This document shows, in pieces, positions 1-9,824 of a stretch of DNA of 64,000 nt. A program made the translations under genes and the position numbers. The stretch is from Candidatus Woesearchaeota archaeon CG10_big_fil_rev_8_21_14_0_10_45_16. Its GTDB lineage: Archaea; Nanobdellota; Nanobdellia; Woesearchaeales; GW2011-AR9. The DNA is taken from contig PCXY01000004.1 of NCBI GenBank assembly GCA_002762785.1, forward strand, positions 62,001 to 126,000, written 5' to 3'. Each line of letters begins with the position of its first letter. Positions within the stretch are counted from its first letter, which is position 1. Below the pieces are notes generated by a model that saw nothing but the letters and a program-made list of their open reading frames with translations, did not search any database and was not told where the DNA came from.

Positions 1-3000
1 GAACGTGAATTCAACGCCAGCCAGTACAACCGCGGCGAGTTCATCTATGTTTACAGTCATCTGCAGAACAATCCTGAGGATGATATGGTTACAGCAAACT
101 GTATCCTGAACAGGACGAATCAACGGCAGGATGTTTCCGGTACGTATAATGATTCCAACAACCGGATCAGATGTTCGTACCAATGGCAGTTGAACGATTA
201 TGCAAATAGGACTGGTGTTAATTGGACAGCCCGTGTCAATGCTACAGTTAACATGGAAAATTCGTTTACGAGCGATGCTGATTCGGTGGAAGACACTACT
301 CTCCTATTATACAATGTTATCAAGTTATTTGATTACATTGTTGATGATAATGGAACATTGAAATCAGATATTTTGAGTTTTAATACCGGTAATGAGCCAG
401 ACATCATGTTTACTTTAGCACGATTACAGAACATCCGCGGTGAATTTACGAATCTATTCGATAATGTTTCTACTAATGTAACGTTAAGGAACCCGAATAA
501 TTTCGCTTTCAACACTTCGTTCTTCTACAACGTCACTCCTCCTAACGAGTGGGGTAACTATACTGGGAATAGGTCGCTAGTCGACCAGCGTTGGAACACA
601 GAGAACGCAACCATTGAACTTGTTTCCAGCGACAGTAATAACAATACCTTCATCCAGCAAGACTTTAGTAGGAACAAATCTGGAAAACTGCATTTCCTGG
701 CGGTCAATCTGACCTTTGACGACCCGGCTAATTTTGGCAACCATACCCTCCGGACACAGACTAACAACATTACACTAGAAGCATATGATACTTTTGAGGA
801 CTTGAAGGATAACAATGCGCTGGACGCTTCTTCCGGATTTGTCACCGCCAGCGTTGATTGGATCATGCGAATCTATCTGGATTCTGACCATAGTACCGCA
901 GAATTTACCAACCAATCTACTACTACAATAGGTAGAACCATCTATAACAACACGTTCAACAGATCTGCTTCTATCGGTTGGCGGGATGTTCTGGTCAACA
1001 GTACTGCTGCAGAACTTGATCTTGACGGCTACACCTGGAACAAAATAACTATCCGCGATGAGCCGGGAGAAGATGACAAAGCAGGTATTTTCTTCGTCGA
1101 TGATCTTAAGGTAGTTAATGTTACTGTCAACCAGTCAATATATGATCCGCCGGCCAATGCTCTCTTTGTTATTGATCTGAACTTTTCACAGTTATTTACA
1201 AACCTTGACCCTGCCGATGAACCGTATGATTTTATCAATCTGACCATCTATGAAACAGATAGTGAACTGGCAAGTGTACACGATTATGTCAATGACAGCA
1301 ATCCTGTATTTTTCATTACTAATAATACTGGATTTATCAGGGGAATATTTAACTTATCAACGATCGCTGAAGCAGGTGCTAATTGGACCTTACGGGCGCA
1401 GACCTATAATAATTCTCTCACAACGGCGTTCGATGTCAATGTTGTCTTTAATGCTACTACCTGGTATGCTTATCTGAACAGCAATTCTTCTAAAGCACAG
1501 GTGCAGAGCAGCCTTCATAATAGGGGTGAACAGGTCAATGTTTCTTTTACTATTGCCAACAATCCTGAACAGGATGCGGTTTCAGCAGCACAATTGAATG
1601 ATGACCTTGGTGGAGAAGTTCTTGATCCACAAGGGACGATCTCCGGTGATAACCTGAAGTTTAATTTCACTTGGAAGATTGGTGATGAAGCGAATAGTAC
1701 TGGTATTAACCATACCCCTGTCGCTAATATTACCTTGAACAATCTTAATGCTTCACAAGCGGCAACTGTTGCAGCTGTTTTGTACGATCTCTATAACATT
1801 ACAGTAACCTTTGGCGCGAATGAATATATCGTGACCGATTTTTTCGGAACGACCACTACCATTAAGAATATCAGGCAGGAAGGTCTTTCGGCCCGGAATT
1901 TCACATTGAATTTCACAGATTCAGCAGGTGCTGTACGGTACAACAGAACTCCTCGTACTGATTCCAGCGGAACCTATACCAATGACGGGGAATTGTTAGT
2001 AGTACGGCCATTAGGTGCGTGGGTAACTTTAGCGACTGTTATCTCTGAATTAAATTTTAACAACAGCGGTTCTGATGACGACACAGTCAACGTAATCCTG
2101 CCCGGTCAGGACCCGCTCTTCGGCTATGCACAAGGCCCTTATATCAGAGGCGAAGATTACAGTTATATCTCGGTAAAAGCGATCACTACATCGGGAGAAT
2201 TAGTCTATAACAACTCGGTCTGTCCAGATGCCACCACTTGTATCGCTGATGGAGACATGAAGATCTACGTCTATTATCCCAATAGCAGTTTCTTAATCCA
2301 TGGACATAATCTTACTTTCCAGAATCCGAGTGACTGGATCTATAATTTCAACATGACCAACCTGACGACTATTCCTATCGGCACCTATCGGTTCTACGTT
2401 AATGCTACGACAAACCAGGGAGACCTCTGGGCGGCTGACGGTGTTTTCCAGATATGGGAATGCCGGCCTGGACAAGATGGAACTGATTGCGCTAGTGGAG
2501 GAGGCAGCAGCAGCGGGCTTACTCCCGGTCAGGATGTGATCTTGAATCAGACCAAAAATTTGACTGAACAGCTTCATTACAGGCTGGATACTTCCGGCAC
2601 CTGGTTCCAGGCAAGTGATATTCTTTTGGTTGACGTGTTATTCTTGTCAGATGCAGGAGCAGGAGCAATATCTGGTGCTACCTGTAACCTCTCGCTGATC
2701 GCCTCCAACAGATCATTGATACTGAATAATACCGGGATGGAGGAGGTCTTGATAGCAGGAACATCTCATTACATCTATAATGTTACAAATGTTTCCACAT
2801 TATCGTCCTCAGGGCCACAATCTGGTAAATTTACCGGTCATGTGCGTTGTACCGATAACCAGCTTGTTCCGACGATCCGTTTTGCGCAGGTAGATTTTGA
2901 AGTGCATGACCTGAAAAGAGATATTATTGACGAAATTCAAGCTACGAAAGCAGCATTGGAGAAACTTCTTGACCGGCAGTATGATTTTTCACAGGAAGAA

Positions 3001-3462
3001 ATTTTCTTGATAACGGATGCTATAAACTCGATTGCAAAGATTTCAACAAGGCTTGATTCAGGCGAATTATCTCCTGAAGGAGCAGAGTTAGAATTAGCCA
3101 AGATACGGGATGAGATTGATCCGTATGCGCTGAAAGCTGAGATCATGGATGAATTAGAGGTGACTTTAGAACTATTTGATTCCTTGCCATTGGATGAGTT
3201 GACACTTGAGGAACGGTTGTTGGTCGAAGATTCAAAGAAACAAGTTCAGCGTATCCTGGGATTATTACGGTCAGGGGAAGTTTCGGCTGCTGACGCTCAA
3301 GAACAGTTACGGGTAGTGAAAGAAGCGCTTGGTTCATTGACCGGGCAGGTAACTGGTCCTGCTCCGACATCTTTCCTTAGACCAGCACATTATATTGCTA
3401 TCAGTGTAGTTGCAATCGTGGTAACATCTATTGCAGTATGGAGAAGACGGCGCTATGACTGA
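1..3462 (+). CDS. Large secreted, N-glycosylation-sequon-rich surface protein with C-terminal TM anchor (5'-truncated by window edge)
   Basis: Frame 1 is open from base 1 (EREFNASQYNRGEFIYVYSHLQNNPEDDM...), so the ATG at 85 is probably internal; very many N-X-S/T sequons; C-terminus HYIAISVVAIVVTSIAVWRRRRYD = TM plus basic tail. Confidence 0.85.
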   Translation, partial: EREFNASQYNRGEFIYVYSHLQNNPEDDMVTANCILNRTNQRQDVSGTYNDSNNRIRCSYQWQLNDYANRTGVNWTARVNATVNMENSFTSDADSVEDTTLLLYNVIKLFDYIVDDNGTLKSDILSFNTGNEPDIMFTLARLQNIRGEFTNLFDNVSTNVTLRNPNNFAFNTSFFYNVTPPNEWGNYTGNRSLVDQRWNTENATIELVSSDSNNNTFIQQDFSRNKSGKLHFLAVNLTFDDPANFGNHTLRTQTNNITLEAYDTFEDLKDNNALDASSGFVTASVDWIMRIYLDSDHSTAEFTNQSTTTIGRTIYNNTFNRSASIGWRDVLVNSTAAELDLDGYTWNKITIRDEPGEDDKAGIFFVDDLKVVNVTVNQSIYDPPANALFVIDLNFSQLFTNLDPADEPYDFINLTIYETDSELASVHDYVNDSNPVFFITNNTGFIRGIFNLSTIAEAGANWTLRAQTYNNSLTTAFDVNVVFNATTWYAYLNSNSSKAQVQSSLHNRGEQVNVSFTIANNPEQDAVSAAQLNDDLGGEVLDPQGTISGDNLKFNFTWKIGDEANSTGINHTPVANITLNNLNASQAATVAAVLYDLYNITVTFGANEYIVTDFFGTTTTIKNIRQEGLSARNFTLNFTDSAGAVRYNRTPRTDSSGTYTNDGELLVVRPLGAWVTLATVISELNFNNSGSDDDTVNVILPGQDPLFGYAQGPYIRGEDYSYISVKAITTSGELVYNNSVCPDATTCIADGDMKIYVYYPNSSFLIHGHNLTFQNPSDWIYNFNMTNLTTIPIGTYRFYVNATTNQGDLWAADGVFQIWECRPGQDGTDCASGGGSSSGLTPGQDVILNQTKNLTEQLHYRLDTSGTWFQASDILLVDVLFLSDAGAGAISGATCNLSLIASNRSLILNNTGMEEVLIAGTSHYIYNVTNVSTLSSSGPQSGKFTGHVRCTDNQLVPTIRFAQVDFEVHDLKRDIIDEIQATKAALEKLLDRQYDFSQEEIFLITDAINSIAKISTRLDSGELSPEGAELELAKIRDEIDPYALKAEIMDELEVTLELFDSLPLDELTLEERLLVEDSKKQVQRILGLLRSGEVSAADAQEQLRVVKEALGSLTGQVTGPAPTSFLRPAHYIAISVVAIVVTSIAVWRRRRYD

Positions 3463-3516
3463 TCTGTCATGATAAAAATAGTAAAAGAAAATGATAATGA
3501 GGAATAATAAGAAAGA

Positions 3517-5427
3517 ATGAAGATGAAGATAATGAAGATGAAATTGGTAGTGCTTATACTTGTAGTACTAGTTATAGTTACACAGGTGTATGCAGCCTCT
3601 ACAGCCAGAGCTGATAAGATTAATTACTATCAGACTGCAGAGAATCACACTATTACAATAACTAATGATGAAGGATCTACCACCAGTTATAACTTTACCC
3701 TCCCAACTGGCTGGGCTGCCTTTGCTTCATCAACTTGTTCTGTAAATGCCACAGGAGTCAATTGTAATGGGATTGCGAACGGGGGAACTGCATTAGTCAA
3801 TCTTACTAATCCTACTTCTGATTTCGAATATACGGTAACTACTGTTGACATCCATGGCGGCTCGACAAACGACGTCAAGTTCCTGATGATAAATCCTTCT
3901 GAAATATTTCACACCCTGGTGGAGTACGGTCGCGGTAGAGGCAACTATTTCTTTGATAGTGCTACCAGCGGAAATACATCCGGTTCTGGTGCAACTGGAA
4001 CTGGGACGACGTATCTTCCGAACGGAACAGATTTCGAACTGAACTATCTCCATAAAGTGTTAAATATACGACAGTATTATGGTTTCTCTTCTAGTTTAGG
4101 AGAAAATGCTACCTGGACGTGCGTCTATCCAAATCAAACATCAGTGCGGCAGCATCAGGCGATCAACATCTCCCGAGGGCTCAACTGGACTGTGACATAT
4201 CAGATCGATGAAATAGGTGGTTCCTGGGAGAGAATGGGCTATTTTGGTCAACGATTCGGGAGATCAGAATATCCTACCGGCCAGAATATTACGGTAAATT
4301 GTACAGATCTGAAATATACGCTTACTGCCGCAGGAGGTAATGTGAGTGTTGGTGAAGGTTCGTTTATCCTGCAATTCCGTAGCAGAACTCCTTTTACCGT
4401 CTTTGCTTCCAGCAGTTCCACCATCAACAACGGGACCCAGGAGGTAGAGATAACCTATAATATCAATAATACGGAAATTTATACTGCGGATTCACCGTTC
4501 ATAGAGATACAATCTCCAAAATATGCTACTTTTATCGGCACACGTGGTGAACTTTGGGGTTCCAGCAGGGATCGTTACGTCCTTGAGAGTACTGAAATGT
4601 CTAGCGGAGGGTCGGAGCAGATAACGTTGGTCGCTCGGTTTGATACTTCCACTGTTCCAAGTACAGTCTCCGCTGTTAATCTCTCAAGGGGTGTGAACAT
4701 ACGATTCATCGCTCCGTGGGAAGCTAACGCCTATAACCCGCAGGAATACATCCAGGAAATCCCAGAGGGGAATATAGGCACTACATCATTTAACCTTGGT
4801 GTCCAAACTTCCATCGTGGCAGTGCAGTCGTTATTATCGACGATAAATGAAACCTCCTTTTTCATCAATACGACATCTAATACCCTCGAGAATATCATAA
4901 GATACGTCAATGAAACACGTTGGAATCAGACTACTGCCCAGGACATAATTGATGCTATCATCTCTAATACTTCTTCTATCACCACCAATAATTCTGAGAT
5001 CATGACCCAATTGGAACGTATGCGGGAGTTTGATGAAGAATTGGTATTTTTAGTTACAGACAGTTTCGGGTTACAGGAACAGGCCCGAGAACAGGCTCGT
5101 GCGGGAGATCGTGACGGTGCTCTTGACAGTTTACGCCAGGCTAATGAGAAATTGCGAGAAGCTGCTGACAGGCTGGAGAACTTGGATGCCGGTACTGATC
5201 ATCTCAACTCAGGGTTACTTGGCGTTTCATCTGAGGGAGAGGATGGTGTATTCTGGTTTTGGTTTATGTTTTTCATCATTGTCAGTTGTGTTGTCATCTA
5301 TCTCCTGGTTCTCAAGAGATCTCATCGCAAGCAGCATGAAAATGTTTTTAAGGATTACCAGGAACCAGATACCAAAGTGGAGATGAAACCAAAAAAAAGT
5401 AATTCCTTCCGGGGACCGTTACCATGA
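3517..5427 (+). CDS. Secreted/membrane-anchored surface protein, hypothetical
   Basis: N-terminal signal peptide (LVVLILVVLVIVTQVYA), many N-X-S/T sequons, C-terminal TM (FWFWFMFFIIVSCVVIYLLVLKR); alternative ATG at 3535. Confidence 0.85.
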   Translation: MKMKIMKMKLVVLILVVLVIVTQVYAASTARADKINYYQTAENHTITITNDEGSTTSYNFTLPTGWAAFASSTCSVNATGVNCNGIANGGTALVNLTNPTSDFEYTVTTVDIHGGSTNDVKFLMINPSEIFHTLVEYGRGRGNYFFDSATSGNTSGSGATGTGTTYLPNGTDFELNYLHKVLNIRQYYGFSSSLGENATWTCVYPNQTSVRQHQAINISRGLNWTVTYQIDEIGGSWERMGYFGQRFGRSEYPTGQNITVNCTDLKYTLTAAGGNVSVGEGSFILQFRSRTPFTVFASSSSTINNGTQEVEITYNINNTEIYTADSPFIEIQSPKYATFIGTRGELWGSSRDRYVLESTEMSSGGSEQITLVARFDTSTVPSTVSAVNLSRGVNIRFIAPWEANAYNPQEYIQEIPEGNIGTTSFNLGVQTSIVAVQSLLSTINETSFFINTTSNTLENIIRYVNETRWNQTTAQDIIDAIISNTSSITTNNSEIMTQLERMREFDEELVFLVTDSFGLQEQAREQARAGDRDGALDSLRQANEKLREAADRLENLDAGTDHLNSGLLGVSSEGEDGVFWFWFMFFIIVSCVVIYLLVLKRSHRKQHENVFKDYQEPDTKVEMKPKKSNSFRGPLP

Positions 5428-7904
5428 AGACGGAGACTGTAAAAAAAAGTGTACGATGGAGCATCATTCTATTTTATGTTCTCTTATTTTCTTCTTCTGT
5501 CCTGGCAATCACGTATTATACAGACCAGATGAACTTCCAGCCGGGAGAAGCGCGGAACCATACACAATATATCACGTATACAGGTGATAATCTTACGGTG
5601 GTCGTTCCAGCGCAATTTACAATCATCTCTAACAGTTCGGGATCAACAATCTCAGGTAATAACATCACCTGGGGTTCTGGAGTAAGCAGGGATGTTGACT
5701 ATACTATTGAAAGTCCTGATAATTGTACTGAAAATACTTTCTTCGATTCACAAATCTACCGCAATGATGTTCTGAATGCTTCATTTAGATATGTCTGCAT
5801 TCCCGACTCTAAGATCGTCGATTATAAATTAGAGTACGGGCACGGCGATGCCAATTACCTTTCTGAAGACTACATCTCAAACGAGTCGGTCACCCTCTTC
5901 AACTTAATTCGGGTCTTTAACATAGGGCATTACTTGGATCCAGATGAGAATCCAGTGAATGCAAAGATAAACTGCACTTTCGAAAACCTGCCGGTACGGA
6001 CATTCGGCCGGGTTGACCTGAACCACCATGATGATGTTATAAATGGTGTTTTTACCTGGAGTTCCATCCAGTCTGGATATTGGTTCCGTATTGGAGTTGT
6101 AAGCCAGGATCTTTCAGGAAAAGTTCTCGGCGATTATTATAACGTTTCCTGTAATGACTTAACATATAATTTTACAAATCATCAAGTAAAAGCTTCGTAT
6201 ACCAATAAGACTATCCAAGTCCGTAACACCGCCCCGTTCACCATCTCTGTCACTGAGTTCTCAGACCGTCTGCGTTACGTAATCAATCATACTGAGTTAT
6301 ACTCCCTGGAAGATGTTGACTTCAGATGGAGTGTTGCTGGAACTCATAAGTCTGAATCATACAGAAAGGTTCTTCCTGATGATAGTTTACAGTTTGATGT
6401 CTATCTCAGCGGGAACGATTCTGTTGACTTGGAGATCAATTATGTTCCTAGTTGGTATGCTAACAGCCGAAATCCAATGGTGTATACACAGACGCGAAAT
6501 CAAGGCTATAACATAAGTTCAGCAGCGGCGGCAATCTCTGGGGTAGATGGTTCCTTGATCCGGTCTATCAATAACACGGTCAGCCTTATCAGAAATTCTC
6601 AGACAGCAAACTTTCGGATAGAGATGAGTGATTTTGATGAACTTAACTCTAATAATCTTTACAGAGCTCGTCTCTTGGTGTTTGACTATGAAGGCAAACC
6701 GCAGAATGCAGATTCCTTACCTAACATTACATTATATGATCCGGTGCGTTCAGTGATTGCCAATACGACTATGTCTTTAGATGAGACCGGTGTCTATACA
6801 TATACTAACAACATCACCAACGGTAACACTACGGGCGTTTGGGAGACAATAGTTTCAGCTGTGATTGACGGGACGACGGTCAAGCCGAACGATTACTGGG
6901 AACTGGAAGGCAGTCCCGCAGAAGTAAAGATAAATTCTATCACTGATAATGTTATCACAACCATTATTGCTGATGCAACCATAACTAATGAGGGACAATC
7001 AGGCCAGGAGTATCAATATGAGTATTGCATCGTCGCTGAGCAGGCCAACCAATGCGGCGGTGACGATGATCTGGGCTATGCCTCTGCGGCTAAGTTCATA
7101 AGTCCCGGCGATAGCTTTAACACTGCACTTACTCTGAATGGGATAACGCAGACAGGTCCTCTTTATTTCAAGCTTGTGGTTTACTTCGGCACGGAGAAAA
7201 GCGGTGCCAGTTTATTGTTTACTGCTGTTGCTGCTTCTCCGGCTCCTGCAGCTCCCGGTGCTGGCGGTGGCGGCGGCGGAGGCGGCGGGGCTGCGGCTCC
7301 AAGAGTGATTACCCCTGAAGAGATTCCAGAAGAAGTTATTGAAGTTATTGAGAGGGAAGGAACCCTTGATCTTACTGGTTATCCCATTGCCATCACTGTC
7401 TTCAAACCAGACTTGATGAGGAAAACGTTTCAGATTTCTAATGTAGGTGAAGGTGATTTGACCAACGTGAGGATGAGGATTGAGGGTCTGCCGTCAGGCT
7501 CATATGAAATTGTCAAGGATTATTACTCTTCAGTTCCTCCAAGCGAAAAGAGACCATTCTCAATAGATTTTAGTAATGATTATTTTGATATCGGCACTTA
7601 TGACCTTAAGCTGATTGTCTCCTCGGATCAAGGAACGAAAGAGATAGACGGTGTGTTGATCGTCAGGGAAGAGATTACAGAAAACCCTACGATACAAGAG
7701 CCAGGCCCCGGATCATATCCGCCATACCTTTGGTATCTTCTGATCCCTATGATACTATTTATAATGATCTTTATCATCATAATACATTGTAAGGCCCATT
7801 TGTTCAAGAAGAGACCGACTGATTCCAGAAAGAAATCTCAAAGACCCAGCACAAAAAAAGACTACTGGGAAGAGATTGAAGAGAAAGTAAAAAACATAAA
7901 ATAA
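5424..7904 (+). CDS. Secreted/membrane-anchored surface protein with Gly/Ala-rich linker
   Basis: ATGA overlap with upstream ORF; signal peptide; linker APAAPGAGGGGGGGGGAAAP; C-terminal TM YPPYLWYLLIPMILFIMIFIIIIHC with basic tail. Confidence 0.85.
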   Translation: MKTETVKKSVRWSIILFYVLLFSSSVLAITYYTDQMNFQPGEARNHTQYITYTGDNLTVVVPAQFTIISNSSGSTISGNNITWGSGVSRDVDYTIESPDNCTENTFFDSQIYRNDVLNASFRYVCIPDSKIVDYKLEYGHGDANYLSEDYISNESVTLFNLIRVFNIGHYLDPDENPVNAKINCTFENLPVRTFGRVDLNHHDDVINGVFTWSSIQSGYWFRIGVVSQDLSGKVLGDYYNVSCNDLTYNFTNHQVKASYTNKTIQVRNTAPFTISVTEFSDRLRYVINHTELYSLEDVDFRWSVAGTHKSESYRKVLPDDSLQFDVYLSGNDSVDLEINYVPSWYANSRNPMVYTQTRNQGYNISSAAAAISGVDGSLIRSINNTVSLIRNSQTANFRIEMSDFDELNSNNLYRARLLVFDYEGKPQNADSLPNITLYDPVRSVIANTTMSLDETGVYTYTNNITNGNTTGVWETIVSAVIDGTTVKPNDYWELEGSPAEVKINSITDNVITTIIADATITNEGQSGQEYQYEYCIVAEQANQCGGDDDLGYASAAKFISPGDSFNTALTLNGITQTGPLYFKLVVYFGTEKSGASLLFTAVAASPAPAAPGAGGGGGGGGGAAAPRVITPEEIPEEVIEVIEREGTLDLTGYPIAITVFKPDLMRKTFQISNVGEGDLTNVRMRIEGLPSGSYEIVKDYYSSVPPSEKRPFSIDFSNDYFDIGTYDLKLIVSSDQGTKEIDGVLIVREEITENPTIQEPGPGSYPPYLWYLLIPMILFIMIFIIIIHCKAHLFKKRPTDSRKKSQRPSTKKDYWEEIEEKVKNIK

Positions 7905-7914
7905 GGTGATTCAG

Positions 7915-8712
7915 ATGAAAAAGAAACAGAAAAAGACAGTACCAAAATCTCGTCGCAATGAACCGACAGATACTTCATTCAAAAAACTGCTCAAAGGGAT
8001 CGAAAACGAGCTGGTCAATGAGAAAAAACGCATTGACAAGACAGTGTTGAAAGCGAGACAATCTAAGCTCACCGATTCCCTGGAACTGGTCGAAAACCGC
8101 CGCAAGGAGATATCATTCCTTGTCGGAAAATTGCGGAAACTGCATAACAAGATTATGGCCAATGTCCACGCGGCAGAACAACAGATCGCCGTTCTTCATC
8201 CAAAACTAGAAAAAAGCAAGTCAGCGCTTCAAGAGATAGCATCATTAGCAAAAGAAGTTGGGTCGCTTGACAGCTCTGCCCGTGAGATTGATAAAGCCCG
8301 AAAGGAACTTCTCAAGAAAGAGAAAGTCTTACTGTCAAAGATAACCCGTTCATTAAAGAATAACAAGAAGACTCTGAAATCACATGGCATGTCGAGTTTT
8401 ATCTCCTTACAGAAGGTTCTTAATGATAAAGTGGGCAGTTTGCGGAGATCAATGGACGCTTTACGGAATCATCAGCAATCGATATTTAAAGACAAAGCGA
8501 TTCTTCTTGATATCAGGAAGAGACGAGAGAAAGTGGTCAAAGATATCGAAGCCAAGATAAAAGCTCTAGCCATGTCTAAAAAGAAGCTTCTGAAGAAGAA
8601 GAGTATTGTCGACACACAGGTTGAGAAGTTCGAAAAAGAAGCCAGATATCTTGAAAAGAAAAAGTCACAACTTCTCAAAAAGATGAAAAACATCAAAGTG
8701 AAAGCAAACTAA
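7915..8712 (+). CDS. Lys-rich coiled-coil protein, hypothetical
   Basis: Start refined to ATG 7915 preceded by AAGGTGATTCAG (the upstream GTG at 7906 lies in the SD-like sequence); long heptad-like helical Lys/Glu-rich sequence; co-directional with the surface genes. Confidence 0.75.
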   Translation: MKKKQKKTVPKSRRNEPTDTSFKKLLKGIENELVNEKKRIDKTVLKARQSKLTDSLELVENRRKEISFLVGKLRKLHNKIMANVHAAEQQIAVLHPKLEKSKSALQEIASLAKEVGSLDSSAREIDKARKELLKKEKVLLSKITRSLKNNKKTLKSHGMSSFISLQKVLNDKVGSLRRSMDALRNHQQSIFKDKAILLDIRKRREKVVKDIEAKIKALAMSKKKLLKKKSIVDTQVEKFEKEARYLEKKKSQLLKKMKNIKVKAN

Positions 8713-8741
8713 TTTAAAACAGCTTCTTTTTTCTTCTTTAT

Positions 8742-9686
8742 ATGACAGAACTGGAACCTATACCCACGGAAGTAGAATTCAAGAAGGGGTTTATTGAACG
8801 ATACTCTAGATTAACTGACTGGGAACAGTTTAGGAAATATTCATTATCGTATCTTAGAAGATGTATTCGGATAAACACGATCCGTGGTTCTGTTGCAGAT
8901 GTGAAGAAAAGTATCGAAGCTAAAGGCTGGAAGCTGGTACCCATACCTTGGTGCAAGGAAGGGTTCTGGATCTCCAATCCTGAGAGGAAAGATGTTGGTA
9001 ACCTCTTAGAACATCATCTTGGAAAAGTCTACGTCCAGGAAGCCGCGTCGATGATCCCGCCTTTAGTATTGCAGCCAAAACCGGGTGAAGTCGTCTTGGA
9101 CATGTGCGCGTCTCCCGGCAGCAAGACTACTCAGATGGCGGCGATGATGAACAATGAAGGGCTGCTGGTAGCTAACGATTACAAAGGATTGCGTCTGCAA
9201 TCTTTAGGCATAAATATCCAGAGAAGCGGCATCACCAACTGTATCCTGACCTTGATGCATGGCAAAGGTTTCAAAAACTTTGAGTTTGACAAGATCTTGG
9301 TAGATGCTCCTTGCTCCGGCACGGGAACGATCAGGAAGAGCCTCAAGACCTGCACCATCTGGAATCCCAACATGATCACCAAACTGGCTGGTCAGCAGAA
9401 AGGCCTGCTGGAAAATGCTTTTTTAAATCTTAAGAAAGGCGGTGAATTGGTCTACTCCACCTGTTCGGTCGAACCGGAGGAAGATGAAGGTGTCGTCAGC
9501 ACTTTACTGGAGAAATATGAAAATGCCGACGTGGTGAAAGTCACTCTCCCTGGATTGAAATTGAGTCCGCCGATACTGGAATTCAACGGCAAGAAGTATG
9601 ATCCACGGCTGAAAGATTCGATACGCATCTGGCCGCAGGACAACGATACGGAAGGATTCTTTGTCTGCAAGATCAGGAAGGCTTGA
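8742..9686 (+). CDS. NOL1/NOP2/Sun-family RNA m5C methyltransferase
   Basis: SAM motif VVLDMCASPGSKTTQMA, DAPCSGTGTIRK, and catalytic-Cys motif LVYSTCSVEPEEDEGVV. Confidence 0.93.
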   Translation: MTELEPIPTEVEFKKGFIERYSRLTDWEQFRKYSLSYLRRCIRINTIRGSVADVKKSIEAKGWKLVPIPWCKEGFWISNPERKDVGNLLEHHLGKVYVQEAASMIPPLVLQPKPGEVVLDMCASPGSKTTQMAAMMNNEGLLVANDYKGLRLQSLGINIQRSGITNCILTLMHGKGFKNFEFDKILVDAPCSGTGTIRKSLKTCTIWNPNMITKLAGQQKGLLENAFLNLKKGGELVYSTCSVEPEEDEGVVSTLLEKYENADVVKVTLPGLKLSPPILEFNGKKYDPRLKDSIRIWPQDNDTEGFFVCKIRKA

Positions 9687-9774
9687 GGATCTCTACTAGG
9701 TGTTTTACCCGCGCGATGTAGACATAGACCAGGAGAAGATAAGCTCCATATATTGCCATAGCAGTATCGATCAT
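9673..9774 (-). CDS. Putative 33-aa single-TM microprotein
   Basis: Minus-strand ORF MIDTAMAIYGAYLLLVYVYIARVKHLVEILKPS*; GGTGGAG upstream of ATG; overlaps the 3' end of the methyltransferase antisense by 14 bp. Confidence 0.4.
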   Translation of the reverse strand: MIDTAMAIYGAYLLLVYVYIARVKHLVEILKPS

Positions 9775-9824
9775 GAACAGTAGTCTCCACCAGCAAAACC
9801 TTTTTAAGAGAGCTTGGTTCTGGA

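Noticed and set aside
558-866. Antisense ORFs inside the large surface genes (e.g. 558-866, 29740-30057, 30850-31245, 26779-27432)
   Set aside because: Fully overlapped by long ORFs with coherent signal peptide/TM/repeat architecture; low-complexity Ser/Leu translation typical of antisense to acidic surface proteins
7255-7305. GGC/GGA repeat tract
   Set aside because: In-frame poly-Gly/Ala linker within a surface protein; no separate function indicated
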